Shown: positions 27,469 to 35,296, counted from the stretch's first letter. The stretch is DNA of 62,655 nucleotides from JBLHOS01 sp047623825 (GCA_047623825.1 JBLHOS010000005.1:1-62655); one strand, 5' to 3'. The notes: generated by a model not told the origin, from the sequence alone. Numbers and translations are program-made.

Positions 27469-28374
27469 ATGGACTGGGACAAACTGCGGATATTTCATGC
27501 TGTTGCTGATGCGGGCAGCCTGACCCATGCTGGCGACACTCTGCACTTAAGCCAATCGGCCGTCAGCAGACAGATTCGCGCCCTCGAAGAAAGCCTGAAC
27601 ACCACCTTGTTTCACCGTCATGCGCGTGGATTGATCCTGACCGAACAAGGTGAGTTATTGCTGGATGCGACCCGGTCGATGTCCAAACGACTGGACGCTG
27701 CCGCCGCACGCATTCGTGACAGTGAGGAAGAGGTCTTTGGTGAGTTGCGCGTGACCACCACCATCGGCTTTGGCTCTCTGTGGCTGGCGCCACGCCTGCC
27801 CCAACTTTACAGCCGCTATCCACATCTGAAGATTGACCTGATGCTAGAGGAACGCGTTCTGGACCTACCCATGCGGGAGGCCGACGTCGCTATTCGCATG
27901 AAAGAGCCAAGCCAAGCCGACCTGATCCGCAAGCGCCTGATGAATATTCGAATGCAGCTTTATGCCTCTGCAAGCTATTTAAAGGCCAATGGGACCCCGC
28001 AAACATTGGATGAATTGTCTAGTCATCGGCTGATCAGCCAAAATACGAATTCCGCTCAAGTCAGTGCTGGCGCCGCTTTGGTGCGCGAAATCATGACCCA
28101 TGACGTGGGCAATACGCTGACCGTGAATAATTACTTTGGCGTGCTGCAAGGTGTGATCCATGACCTTGGTATCGGTGTGCTGCCGGACTATCTGACCGAA
28201 GATTTCCCAGAGTTGCAGCGCATCTTGCCCAAAATCGAAAGCAACGAAGTCCCTGTTTTTCTTGCCTATCCAGAGGAGCTGCGGCAATCCAAACGGATCG
28301 AGGCATTCCGCGACTTCGTAACGGAGGAGGTGATCGCCCACCGCCGCCGCAAACGCGACAGTATCGAAAGCTGA
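27469..28374 (+). CDS. LysR-family transcriptional regulator
   Basis: A 301-residue regulator from the ATG at 27469 (AAAGGGAT upstream; a TTG six bases earlier is less likely). The N-terminal winged helix-turn-helix reads AGSLTHAGDTLHLSQSAVSR followed by QIRALEESL. The remaining part is a periplasmic-binding-like effector domain (VTTTIGFGSLWLAPRLPQLY). It is divergent from the indolepyruvate oxidoreductase gene, which is the most likely target. The ligand is unknown. Confidence 0.92.
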   Translation: MDWDKLRIFHAVADAGSLTHAGDTLHLSQSAVSRQIRALEESLNTTLFHRHARGLILTEQGELLLDATRSMSKRLDAAAARIRDSEEEVFGELRVTTTIGFGSLWLAPRLPQLYSRYPHLKIDLMLEERVLDLPMREADVAIRMKEPSQADLIRKRLMNIRMQLYASASYLKANGTPQTLDELSSHRLISQNTNSAQVSAGAALVREIMTHDVGNTLTVNNYFGVLQGVIHDLGIGVLPDYLTEDFPELQRILPKIESNEVPVFLAYPEELRQSKRIEAFRDFVTEEVIAHRRRKRDSIES

Positions 28375-28476
28375 TCGCCCGCCGACCGCGCCCTATGCAA
28401 TCAGCGCATAGCGGGCATGCGGCCAATCTTGCGATCTATGCTTGATCGTTCACATGTCGCTGACTATTTGAGCATT

Positions 28477-28556
28477 AGGCCTAGACAGCAAGCAATTGCT
28501 TCTGGTCCTACCTCCCTGTTGGACTTTGGCCGAGACATGTTCTCGGCCTTTTTTTT
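28477..28556 (+). ncRNA. Candidate small RNA with CCTCCCT loop
   Basis: Between the LysR gene and purL I see three stacked hairpins: the palindrome AAGCAATTGCTT (28490-28501), a stem GTCC/GGAC enclosing TACCTCCCTGTT (28505-28524), and a strong terminator at 28528-28556. The loop carries CCTCCCT, which is complementary to Shine-Dalgarno-type sequences, like the anti-SD loops of alphaproteobacterial trans-acting RNAs. TTGATC-N17-TATTTG (28442-28470) could be its promoter. It might instead be the purL leader, but the terminator precedes the purL start by 104 bases. Confidence 0.5.
28528..28556 (+). terminator. Rho-independent terminator ahead of purL
   Basis: GGCCGAGA (28528-28535) pairs with TCTCGGCC (28541-28548) around a five-base loop, followed by eight T. 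It ends either the candidate small RNA or transcription from the LysR gene, leaving purL to its own promoter further downstream. Confidence 0.9.
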
Positions 28557-28659
28557 GGCAAAACGACTGCTGTCAGCACACGCGGCCCCGGTTTGCCCTT
28601 TCCCCGATCTGTCAGCTGCCATAAAAGCCCACCCGATAGGGACAGTTGCGGGACATATT

Positions 28660-30819
28660 ATGCAAGAGCCGGAAATCACCGAGGCACTCATTGCAAGTCA
28701 TGGACTTAGCACAGACGAGTATGCGCGCGTCTTAGAGATCATTGGTCGCGTCCCCAGCTTTACAGAGCTGGGTATCTTTTCTGCGATGTGGAACGAGCAT
28801 TGTTCCTACAAGTCCTCAAAAAAATGGCTTCGGACCCTACCGACCGAAGGGCCACAGGTGATTTGCGGCCCCGGAGAGAACGCAGGCATCGTCGATATTG
28901 GTGACGGACAAGCCGTGGTCTTTAAGATGGAAAGCCATAATCACCCTTCATATATCGAACCCTACCAAGGTGCCGCGACCGGCATGGGCGGCATCTTACG
29001 AGACGTCTTCACCATGGGTGCGCGCCCGATTGCCGCGATGAACGCGCTTAGCTTTGGGGAGCCGTCCCACCACAAGACCCGCCAGTTGGTTCACGGTGTG
29101 GTTGAGGGCATCGGCGGTTACGGAAACTGCTTTGGGGTGCCGACCGTCGGCGGTGAGGTTCGGTTCCACTCCGCCTATAATGGTAACTGTCTGGTCAACG
29201 CGTTTGCGGCTGGCTTGGCCGATACTGACAAAATCTTTTATTCCGCGGCCTCAGGCATCGGCATGCCCGTTGTGTACTTAGGCGCCAAGACTGGCCGCGA
29301 CGGGGTCGGCGGCGCCACTATGGCCAGCGCAGAGTTTGACGACACAATTGAAGAGAAACGCCCCACCGTTCAGGTTGGCGATCCCTTTACCGAAAAACGC
29401 CTGCTAGAGGCCTGTCTAGAGCTGATGGCCTCCGGCGCTGTGATCTCAATTCAAGACATGGGGGCCGCAGGCCTGACCTGTTCGGCGGTTGAAATGGGTG
29501 ACAAAGGCGGTCTGGGCGTCAAGTTGATCCTTGATCAAGTCCCTGTGCGCGAAAACAACATGACCGCCTATGAGATGATGCTGTCCGAAAGCCAAGAGCG
29601 TATGTTGATGGTTTTACGTCCAGAAATGGAGGTTGAGGCGAAGGCGATTTTTGACAAATGGGACCTAGATTTTGCGATTGTCGGGGAAACCATCGCCGAA
29701 GACCGTTTCTTGATAGAATATCAAGGTCAAATCATGGCCGACCTGCCGTTAAAGGCCTTGTCCGGCACAGCCCCCGAATATGACCGGCCTTGGGTAGAAA
29801 CGCCGCCTGCTTCAGAGATGGAAGCAGTACCTGAAATTGACGGCATCGATGCATTACGCGCGATCCTAAGCAGCCCGAATTATTGTGCCAAGCAGTGGGT
29901 CTATGAACAATATGACCTTTCGGTCATGGGCGACACGGTTCGCCTACCCGGCCATGGCGCCGGAATCGTCCGGATACACGGCACCAACAAGGCGCTGGCG
30001 TTCACCTCAGACGTGACACCGCGCTATGTGCAGGCCAATCCGTTTGAGGGCGGCAAGCAGGCCGTTGCGGAGGCCTACCGCAATCTGTGCGCTGTTGGCG
30101 CATTACCCTTGGCCACGACCGACAATTTGAATTTCGGCAATCCGGAAAAACCCACGATCATGGGCCAGTTGGTTGGTGCGATCAAAGGTATCGGGGCGGC
30201 TTGTACCGCGCTGGATATGCCGATCGTTTCTGGCAACGTCTCGCTTTATAACGAAACTGATGGCCAGCCAATCTTGCCAACTCCGACCATCGGGGCCGTA
30301 GGATTAATCGCGGATATCAACGATCAAATTGGGGGTGTCACACGCGACGGGCATCTAGCGTTGGTCGTTGGCACCACGTCTGGACATCTGGGCCAATCTG
30401 CCCTGCTGGCGGAGGTGTTTAACCGTGAAGACGGTGATGCGCCCTTTGTTGACCTGGAGCTGGAAAAACTTAATGGGACGTTTATTCGCGAAAACCACGC
30501 GATGATCGATGTTTGCACCGATCTTAGCGATGGCGGCCTTGCGGTTGCTGCGTTTGAATTAGCAGAGGCCGCGGGCGTCGGTGTGACGTTGGATGCCTGT
30601 GATACCAAAACACTGTTTGGCGAAGATCAGGCCCGATATCTGATCGCCTGCTCGTATGACAAAGCCGAGGCCCTTATGATTGCCGCGGGCCACGCCGGTG
30701 TGGTTCTGGAGACAGTTGGGCGGTTTGGTGGCGACAACGTTAACTTTGGCGCAAGCACCGCACCGCTGTCTGAGTTAGCTGAGATCTACCGCGGCGCCTT
30801 TGCACAGACATTTGCCTGA
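28660..30819 (+). CDS. purL: Phosphoribosylformylglycinamidine synthase, subunit II
   Basis: A 719-residue purine-synthesis enzyme that forms FGAM from FGAR, using ammonia from the PurQ glutaminase. The start at 28660 (MQEPEITEAL) gives the usual length; 81 upstream in-frame codons contain the terminator and are excluded. Motifs: MWNEHCSYKSSKKWL, GPGENAGIVDIGDG and KMESHNHPSYIEPYQGAATG for ATP/substrate binding. It is followed by bolA and grxD in the same direction. Confidence 0.96.
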   Translation: MQEPEITEALIASHGLSTDEYARVLEIIGRVPSFTELGIFSAMWNEHCSYKSSKKWLRTLPTEGPQVICGPGENAGIVDIGDGQAVVFKMESHNHPSYIEPYQGAATGMGGILRDVFTMGARPIAAMNALSFGEPSHHKTRQLVHGVVEGIGGYGNCFGVPTVGGEVRFHSAYNGNCLVNAFAAGLADTDKIFYSAASGIGMPVVYLGAKTGRDGVGGATMASAEFDDTIEEKRPTVQVGDPFTEKRLLEACLELMASGAVISIQDMGAAGLTCSAVEMGDKGGLGVKLILDQVPVRENNMTAYEMMLSESQERMLMVLRPEMEVEAKAIFDKWDLDFAIVGETIAEDRFLIEYQGQIMADLPLKALSGTAPEYDRPWVETPPASEMEAVPEIDGIDALRAILSSPNYCAKQWVYEQYDLSVMGDTVRLPGHGAGIVRIHGTNKALAFTSDVTPRYVQANPFEGGKQAVAEAYRNLCAVGALPLATTDNLNFGNPEKPTIMGQLVGAIKGIGAACTALDMPIVSGNVSLYNETDGQPILPTPTIGAVGLIADINDQIGGVTRDGHLALVVGTTSGHLGQSALLAEVFNREDGDAPFVDLELEKLNGTFIRENHAMIDVCTDLSDGGLAVAAFELAEAAGVGVTLDACDTKTLFGEDQARYLIACSYDKAEALMIAAGHAGVVLETVGRFGGDNVNFGASTAPLSELAEIYRGAFAQTFA

Positions 30820-30909
30820 TTGCCGCCCCAATTTGGATCAAGGGCCGTGCCTTGCGCCAAGTAGGTTGCGGCTCTACATTATTAACAGAAACAGTCAGGA
30901 AGATGCCTC

Positions 30910-31152
30910 ATGGCCATTCAGGCTCAAGAAATAGAAGATCTGATCCGGGAAAGCTTCCCACAGGCAAAGATAACGATTACCGATCTGGCGGGCGACGGAA
31001 ACCACTATGCCGCCGAAGTGATCGATGGGAGTTTTCAGGGTATGAATCGCGTGCAGCAACAGCGCTCGGTCTATGCAGCCCTAAAAGGTAAAATGGACGG
31101 GGCCCACGGCGAATTGCACGCCTTGGCGCTGACTACACGAGCACCAGAATAA
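30910..31152 (+). CDS. BolA family protein
   Basis: An 80-residue protein with the class-II KH-like BolA fold (ITDLAGDGNHYAAEVIDGSF, then RVQQQRSVYAAL). BolA proteins pair with CGFS glutaredoxins to carry [2Fe-2S] clusters or sense iron; the glutaredoxin gene follows 11 bases later, which strongly supports this. It could also bind DNA. Confidence 0.92.
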   Translation: MAIQAQEIEDLIRESFPQAKITITDLAGDGNHYAAEVIDGSFQGMNRVQQQRSVYAALKGKMDGAHGELHALALTTRAPE

Positions 31153-31163
31153 GGACAAATGAC

Positions 31164-31523
31164 ATGACCATCGAAGAGACCATCAAACAGACCGTCACCA
31201 GCAACGATGTCGTGTTGTTCATGAAAGGCACCAAAGCGATGCCGCAATGCGGGTTCTCGTCCCGCGTGGCTGGTGTTCTGAACTTCATGGGCGTCGAATT
31301 TGCCGATGTAAATGTGTTGGCTGATGAGACCATACGCCAAGGCATCAAGGAGTATTCCGACTGGCCGACAGTTCCACAGCTTTACGTCAAAGGTGAATTT
31401 GTCGGCGGCTGCGATATTATCACTGAGATGATGATGTCCGGAGAGCTGGACACGCTGTTTGAAACCAGCGGCGTGACCTACGACAAAGACGCCGCCGAGA
31501 AAATCCGCGAAGCCAACGCGTAA
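31164..31523 (+). CDS. grxD: Monothiol glutaredoxin, Grx4 type
   Basis: A 119-residue glutaredoxin with the CGFS motif in KAMPQCGFSSRV (Cys29) and the glutathione/partner-binding WPTVPQLYVKGEFVGGCDI. It carries Fe-S clusters, likely in complex with the adjacent BolA. A terminator follows. Confidence 0.95.
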   Translation: MTIEETIKQTVTSNDVVLFMKGTKAMPQCGFSSRVAGVLNFMGVEFADVNVLADETIRQGIKEYSDWPTVPQLYVKGEFVGGCDIITEMMMSGELDTLFETSGVTYDKDAAEKIREANA

Positions 31524-31544
31524 AGTATAAAACTGATTAAGTGC

Positions 31545-31577
31545 AAAAAGGCCCGAGGATCCCTTGGGCCTTTTTTT
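31545..31577 (+). terminator. Rho-independent terminator after grxD
   Basis: AAAAAGGCCC (31545-31554) pairs with GGGCCTTTTT (31566-31575), eleven-base loop, ending in seven T. It lies 21 bases after the stop. Confidence 0.92.
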
Positions 31578-31962
31578 GTGGAAGCCTGCCGGTCAGGTTT
31601 AAGTTCGTAGCATTGCCAAGATTGGAGTTCGCGCCTGCGATACAGGCGCCCAGTTTCATTCAATCTAATGACCGCGTGAGCCTAATTTGACGAATGCTAC
31701 GCCATGCACATTTCTACATGATGGGCGGAGAGCCGACATTCGCGGCGGTCACCATCAAGGTCTGCGATGCAGACAAAGTGTGAATTCGTTGCATATACTC
31801 CGATGTCGGCTTTTAGAATTAGCTGTCGTGACACTCTGCTCCAAAAACTCAAGATTACAATCCTTTTGCATTGTTGCCACTAATACTGGGACCGTTGTCA
31901 TAAAATCCGCTCAAACCAAGGGCAAGATTATTAGTATATTGATATACGTCAACGGGGTGGGA
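31578..31962. other. Intergenic gap with distant inverted repeat
   Basis: About 385 bases without a supportable gene. AGCCGACAT (31731-31739) and ATGTCGGCT (31803-31811) form 9-bp arms 63 bases apart. The region is more AT-rich than its neighbours and begins the insertion scar that continues to about 34120. Confidence 0.4.
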
Positions 31963-32586
31963 TCACCTAGACCGCGCATTGCGAGTCACCCACTCGCGTT
32001 CTGCGTCATTGATTGCTACTCGGTTAGTCTGCACCCAGTAAGTAATCAAGCGACTTTGGTAATCATAACCCACGATTACTTCAGCTTTATAGGAAACGCC
32101 AGAGAGTGTTGCTTCAGCAATCCGATGCCGTACAAATAAGCTGGCATCGTATCGATCATGTTCTTGTTGCGATATTGCGTCAACGCGCAAACCACTTTCC
32201 AGATTGGCACATTCATTAATGCTGCAACCCGGAAACCTCAAACGCCAAGAGTCAAATTCACGGCTAAATCCGCGAATATATAAGTCAACTGCGCGAAGTC
32301 CCGATTCATCAAACTGAGATAAAAAAACACTAAAAACGGTTTGAGGGGCTTCACTCTGGTCATACAAGAGAAGAGCGAACCCTGGCGACCGCACCACTGG
32401 TCTTCCAATGATCGCAGATGTCAGTTGATAGTCCGGCATGGCACGCAAGACCATTTCTTGGAATTCCGCGTCTGTTTCTAATCGTGGAATATATGACGAT
32501 TGCCCCGACGCACAGCCTGCAAAACCTAACAAACCGAATGGAAGAAAAGATACGAGACGGCGTCTGCTCAATTTGGGCACAGCCAT
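31963..32586 (-). CDS. Predicted lipoprotein of unknown function
   Basis: A 207-residue protein with a basic twin-arginine-like start (KLSRRRLVSFLPFGLLGFAG) and lipobox LLGFAGC, so Cys25 is likely acylated and the protein anchored in the periplasm. The rest has no family I recognise; two cysteines (GCSINEC) may form a disulfide. It is isolated between grxD and the broken IS481, in AT-rich sequence, suggesting lateral gain. Confidence 0.6.
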   Translation of the reverse strand: MAVPKLSRRRLVSFLPFGLLGFAGCASGQSSYIPRLETDAEFQEMVLRAMPDYQLTSAIIGRPVVRSPGFALLLYDQSEAPQTVFSVFLSQFDESGLRAVDLYIRGFSREFDSWRLRFPGCSINECANLESGLRVDAISQQEHDRYDASLFVRHRIAEATLSGVSYKAEVIVGYDYQSRLITYWVQTNRVAINDAEREWVTRNARSR

Positions 32587-32905
32587 TTACAATTCCTAAA
32601 TCTATCTACCAAATGCCACAAAAAGCACATTTGGCCACGCCGTCAAGGTACAGATTATCCAACTAGAAACTTGAGCCTAAGTGTCACATCCCGGACGGTA
32701 GTACGGCTGTTTCTTGAACCGCTCTGGTTTGAGATTGTGCCAATCTTTCATGGCTTGTAAGGGCGTCTTGCTGCCCAAGGCTGATTGCGGGAGTTGCTGG
32801 TTGTAGAGCCAGACGTAGCGGTGCAGCGTGGCCTCCAGCTCTTCACCGGATCGGAAGTGGTGGCTTTGTAACACATCCTCGATGCGACCGTTAAACCGCT
32901 CCACC

Positions 32906-32946
32906 CGTTTGCTCGGCAGGTGATTGCCCGCAATCACCGAGAGGAG
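32906..32946 (+). repeat. 41-bp hairpin element, copy 4 (at catalytic Glu)
   Basis: The most divergent copy; its exact ends are uncertain. GGTGATTGC (32919-32927) pairs perfectly with GCAATCACC (32930-32938), and CC-GAGA-GG keeps the GNRA loop. It replaces the Met codon of TNGMVERF, four bases from the Glu codon at 32899-32901, with net +40 nt and a frame shift. The stem differs from copies 2 and 3 by compensating changes. Confidence 0.8.
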
Positions 32947-33088
32947 GGCCGTTGGTTTGCGGTGATCTGGGCGGTGTCAGGCGGTGCTCGATGTCCAGAT
33001 CGGTGCAGAGCATGTCGAACTCATGCTGCCCGCTTTGCGCCCGTTTACGCAGACCAAAGAGGCGGTCGGTGAACTCTTTTCCGTTGTC

Positions 33089-33129
33089 CATTGCCCGACA
33101 GGGTATTGCGCAGCAATATCCCGAAAGGG
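33089..33129 (+). repeat. 41-bp hairpin element, copy 2 (at second catalytic Asp)
   Basis: The + strand begins CATTGCCCGACAGGG and ends ATATCCCGAAAGGG. The central stem TATTGC (33104-33109) pairs with GCAATA (33113-33118). The GNRA loop is GAAA instead of GAGA. It adjoins the GAC codon of DNGKEF at 33086-33088 with no gap; net +41 nt. Confidence 0.88.
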
Positions 33130-33292
33130 GGTAAGAATGGTACGGATCCGCATTGGGCAAGCGCGTTCCAAGTCCCGCAGAAAGCGACGCGCGTTCGCCG
33201 CCGTCTTACTGTTGTAGACCCGAACAAAGGCCCAGCGAGTGGGCCTATCAATCGCCACAAAGAGGTAGCGGCGGGAGGTCTCGTCAGCCATT

Positions 33293-33333
33293 CACTGCCC
33301 GGCAGGGCATTGCCCAGCAATGTCCCGAGAGGG
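33293..33333 (+). repeat. 41-bp hairpin element, copy 3 (near first catalytic Asp)
   Basis: The + strand begins CACTGCCCGGCAGGG and ends TGTCCCGAGAGGG. The central stem CATTGC (33308-33313) pairs with GCAATG (33317-33322) around CCA. It interrupts the Gln codon of KYLPQMADE, 17 bases past the Asp codon at 33351-33353; net +41 nt. Confidence 0.88.
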
Positions 33334-33909
33334 TGAGGCAGGTATTTCACATCGATGTGGATGTATCCGGGCTCATAAGCCTTGAGACCGCTATGCTTGG
33401 GCGGGCCTCCTTAGCCTTGAGATCGCGCAGGTTGCCAACCCCGTGCCTGCGCAAACAGCGTTCCAGCCCCGAGCGGGAAACGGCAGGGTTAAGGAACTCT
33501 CTGACCACCGCCAGCAGGTCATCTAGTGACACGAGCAGTGTCTTGCGCAGCGCGTTGGCGACAGCTTCCTGTGCCGAGGTAAGGGTGGTCTGCAGCCGGT
33601 GCGCTGTGTGGCTGCGGTCGAGCACACTGTCGCGATGGCGCCACTTGTAGATCGTTTGCTCCGTCGTGCCGAACCGCTCGGCCAGAACCGACGCAGGCTC
33701 GCGGCTCGCCTGGATTGCGGCCCGCACCTTCGGCGTGGTCGTCGCTTGCTTGTGAAGATGGATCAGCATGGCAGCACCCCGTTCCGAATGTCCCTCAGAA
33801 CTGATCTTGCCATGAACAGCGCAGATCGCCGAGGCTCAATGTGATGGTCCGGGATGGAACAGCTAAGCTAAGAGACCGGTTTGCCAATTGGCACAGTTTT
33901 CTTATGGCA

Positions 33910-33945
33910 TTTACAGGTCGGCACAGCGCTGTGCTGACCTGTAAA
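33910..33945. repeat. 36-bp near-perfect palindrome
   Basis: Arms TTTACAGGTCGGCACAGC (33910-33927) and GCTGTGCTGACCTGTAAA (33928-33945) are complementary at 17 of 18 positions, the exception being G-T. The core GCACAGCGCTGTGC is perfect. It lies 49 bp outside the IS481 right end and has no T tract, so it is not a simple terminator. Confidence 0.75.
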
Positions 33946-34019
33946 CCTGTTACCTCCTGCCCCCCGTCTCCGCGTTGTTGGAGCAACGATAGACGCCAAC
34001 ACTCGCCCAAAACCGCGGC

Positions 34020-34083
34020 AAACAAGTGTCGCCACTGGGAAAACAAGTGTCGCCAGAAGGAAAGACCTGCGACCACTTGTCAG
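34020..34083. repeat. Repeats resembling a second IS terminus
   Basis: AAACAAGTGTCGCCA occurs at 34020-34034 and 34041-34055, a 21-base period, and an inverted partial copy (GACCACTTGTC) lies at 34071-34081. Multiple copies of a TGTCGCCA-type terminal sequence are a feature of IS21-family ends. No transposase is attached, so it may be an end left by deletion. It occupies the upstream region of the Rieske gene. The 33862-34120 interval holds no gene. Confidence 0.4.
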
Positions 34084-34120
34084 ATTAACGTTGGTTCAAA
34101 TTGCGAATTGGACCCCTGTC

Positions 34121-35296
34121 ATGCCAAAAGACACGCCAAATTTGACCCTCACCGACCTATCGGCTGTCCGCGCCCCTCTGAATCAGGCACGCGGCCTGCC
34201 AAACTCTCACTACACCGACCCGGCAACAATCGCGTTAGAAAACCGCGCCGCGTTGGTTGAAACATGGGCCGGTCTGGCCGTCGCCGCAGACGTCCCCGAA
34301 GCCGGAGATGCAGTTCCGATCACATTCTTGGGCCAGCCTTTGTTGTTGATCCGAGATCAAAATGAAACGGTTCGGGTTTTTGAAAACATCTGCCGCCACC
34401 GCGGCATGATCTTGGTAAATGAACCGCGCAAAATAGAAGGCGCGATCCGGTGCCCCTACCATTCGTGGTGCTATTCCAAGGACGGGCGCCTTGTCTCCAC
34501 TCCGCATGTCGGCGGACCCGGCCAAAACACCCATATCGACATAGACCGCGCGACCTTGGGCCTGATTGAGGTTCGTAGCCATATCTGGCGTGATGTCGTG
34601 TTTGTAAACCTAAGCGGCACTGCCGCCCCATTCGAGGACGTGCACGCAACCGTTCTGACGCGGTGGGCCGAATTTGAGCAACCAATGTATCACGGTGGAC
34701 CGGACAGCACGTTTATGTTGGAGGTTGAGACCAATTGGAAACTTGCGGTCGAGAATTACTGCGAAAGCTACCATTTGCCTTGGATCCATCCCGGCCTGAA
34801 CAGCTATTCTCGGTTGGAAGATCACTATCATATCGAAGAGCCGGGACAGTTTTCCGGTCAGGGCAGTTGGGTCTATCGACAGCTAGCGGGCGAAGATGGC
34901 TCAAAGTTTCCTGATTTCGCTAATCTGTCGGACCAATGGGATACCGCCGCTGAATATATCTCATTTTTTCCAAACGTGCTGTTTGGTGTGCACCGCGACC
35001 ATGCCTATGCGATTTTACTAGAGCCGGTGGCGCATAATCGCACACGTGAACACGTGCACATCTACTACGCACACCCCGATACAAATGCTCAGATGCGGGC
35101 GCGCAATACCCAGCAATGGAAAGAGATTTTCGTTGAGGATATTGGTGTCGTTGAGGGGATGCAGCGCGGCAGATCAGCCCCCGGATTTGATGGCGGTCGC
35201 TTTTCGCCAGCCATGGACGGACCAACCCATATCTTTCACGACTGGGTCGCCCAACAGTTAGAACGCCATTTAGCCGCGCATGATGAACCGCTCTGA
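34121..35296 (+). CDS. Rieske-type ring-hydroxylating oxygenase, alpha subunit
   Basis: A 391-residue oxygenase from the ATG at 34121. The Rieske [2Fe-2S] motif is CRHRGM followed by CPYHSWCY; the mononuclear iron ligands lie in ENYCESYHLPWIHPG (two His) with a later Asp. The family includes aromatic dioxygenases and carnitine/choline-type monooxygenases; the substrate cannot be told. The upstream DNA is IS debris, so its promoter may have been altered. The next small gene overlaps its end by 17 bases. Confidence 0.9.
   Translation: MPKDTPNLTLTDLSAVRAPLNQARGLPNSHYTDPATIALENRAALVETWAGLAVAADVPEAGDAVPITFLGQPLLLIRDQNETVRVFENICRHRGMILVNEPRKIEGAIRCPYHSWCYSKDGRLVSTPHVGGPGQNTHIDIDRATLGLIEVRSHIWRDVVFVNLSGTAAPFEDVHATVLTRWAEFEQPMYHGGPDSTFMLEVETNWKLAVENYCESYHLPWIHPGLNSYSRLEDHYHIEEPGQFSGQGSWVYRQLAGEDGSKFPDFANLSDQWDTAAEYISFFPNVLFGVHRDHAYAILLEPVAHNRTREHVHIYYAHPDTNAQMRARNTQQWKEIFVEDIGVVEGMQRGRSAPGFDGGRFSPAMDGPTHIFHDWVAQQLERHLAAHDEPL

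Larger units (their letters stand above)
32677..33769 (-). pseudogene. IS481-family transposase, multiply disrupted
   Basis: The N-terminal helix-turn-helix starts MLIHLHKQATTTPKVRAAI. The integrase core reads GYIHIDVKYLP (first Asp, 33351-33353), DNGKEFTDRLFGLRKRAQ (second Asp, 33086-33088) and VERFNGRIEDVLQSHHF (Glu, 32899-32901), ending PYYRPGCDT. Four frame breaks are seen: a one-base loss near 33400 (between EARP and KHSGLKAY) and three 40/41-nt hairpin insertions at 33293-33333, 33089-33129 and 32906-32946. The stop TAG (32677-32679) lies outside the IS end, in the target duplication. No functional protein is possible. Confidence 0.9.
32682..33861 (-). mobile_element. IS481-family insertion sequence, inactivated
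   Basis: The ends form an inverted repeat: TGTCACATCCCGGAC at 32682-32696 and the complement of TGTTCCATCCCGGAC at 33847-33861 (13 of 15 match). CTAAG lies directly left (32677-32681) and one base right (33863-33867) of the element, a likely target duplication. Length is 1180 bp, of which about 122 are the three inserted hairpin elements. It carries one transposase gene, broken. Confidence 0.8.

Noticed and set aside
28417..28659. Extension of purL by 81 codons
   Set aside because: The extension contains a strong terminator and would lengthen PurL beyond its usual ~720 residues.
31687..32139. A 150-codon plus-strand frame
   Set aside because: It overlaps the lipoprotein gene in antisense and has no start signal or known domain.
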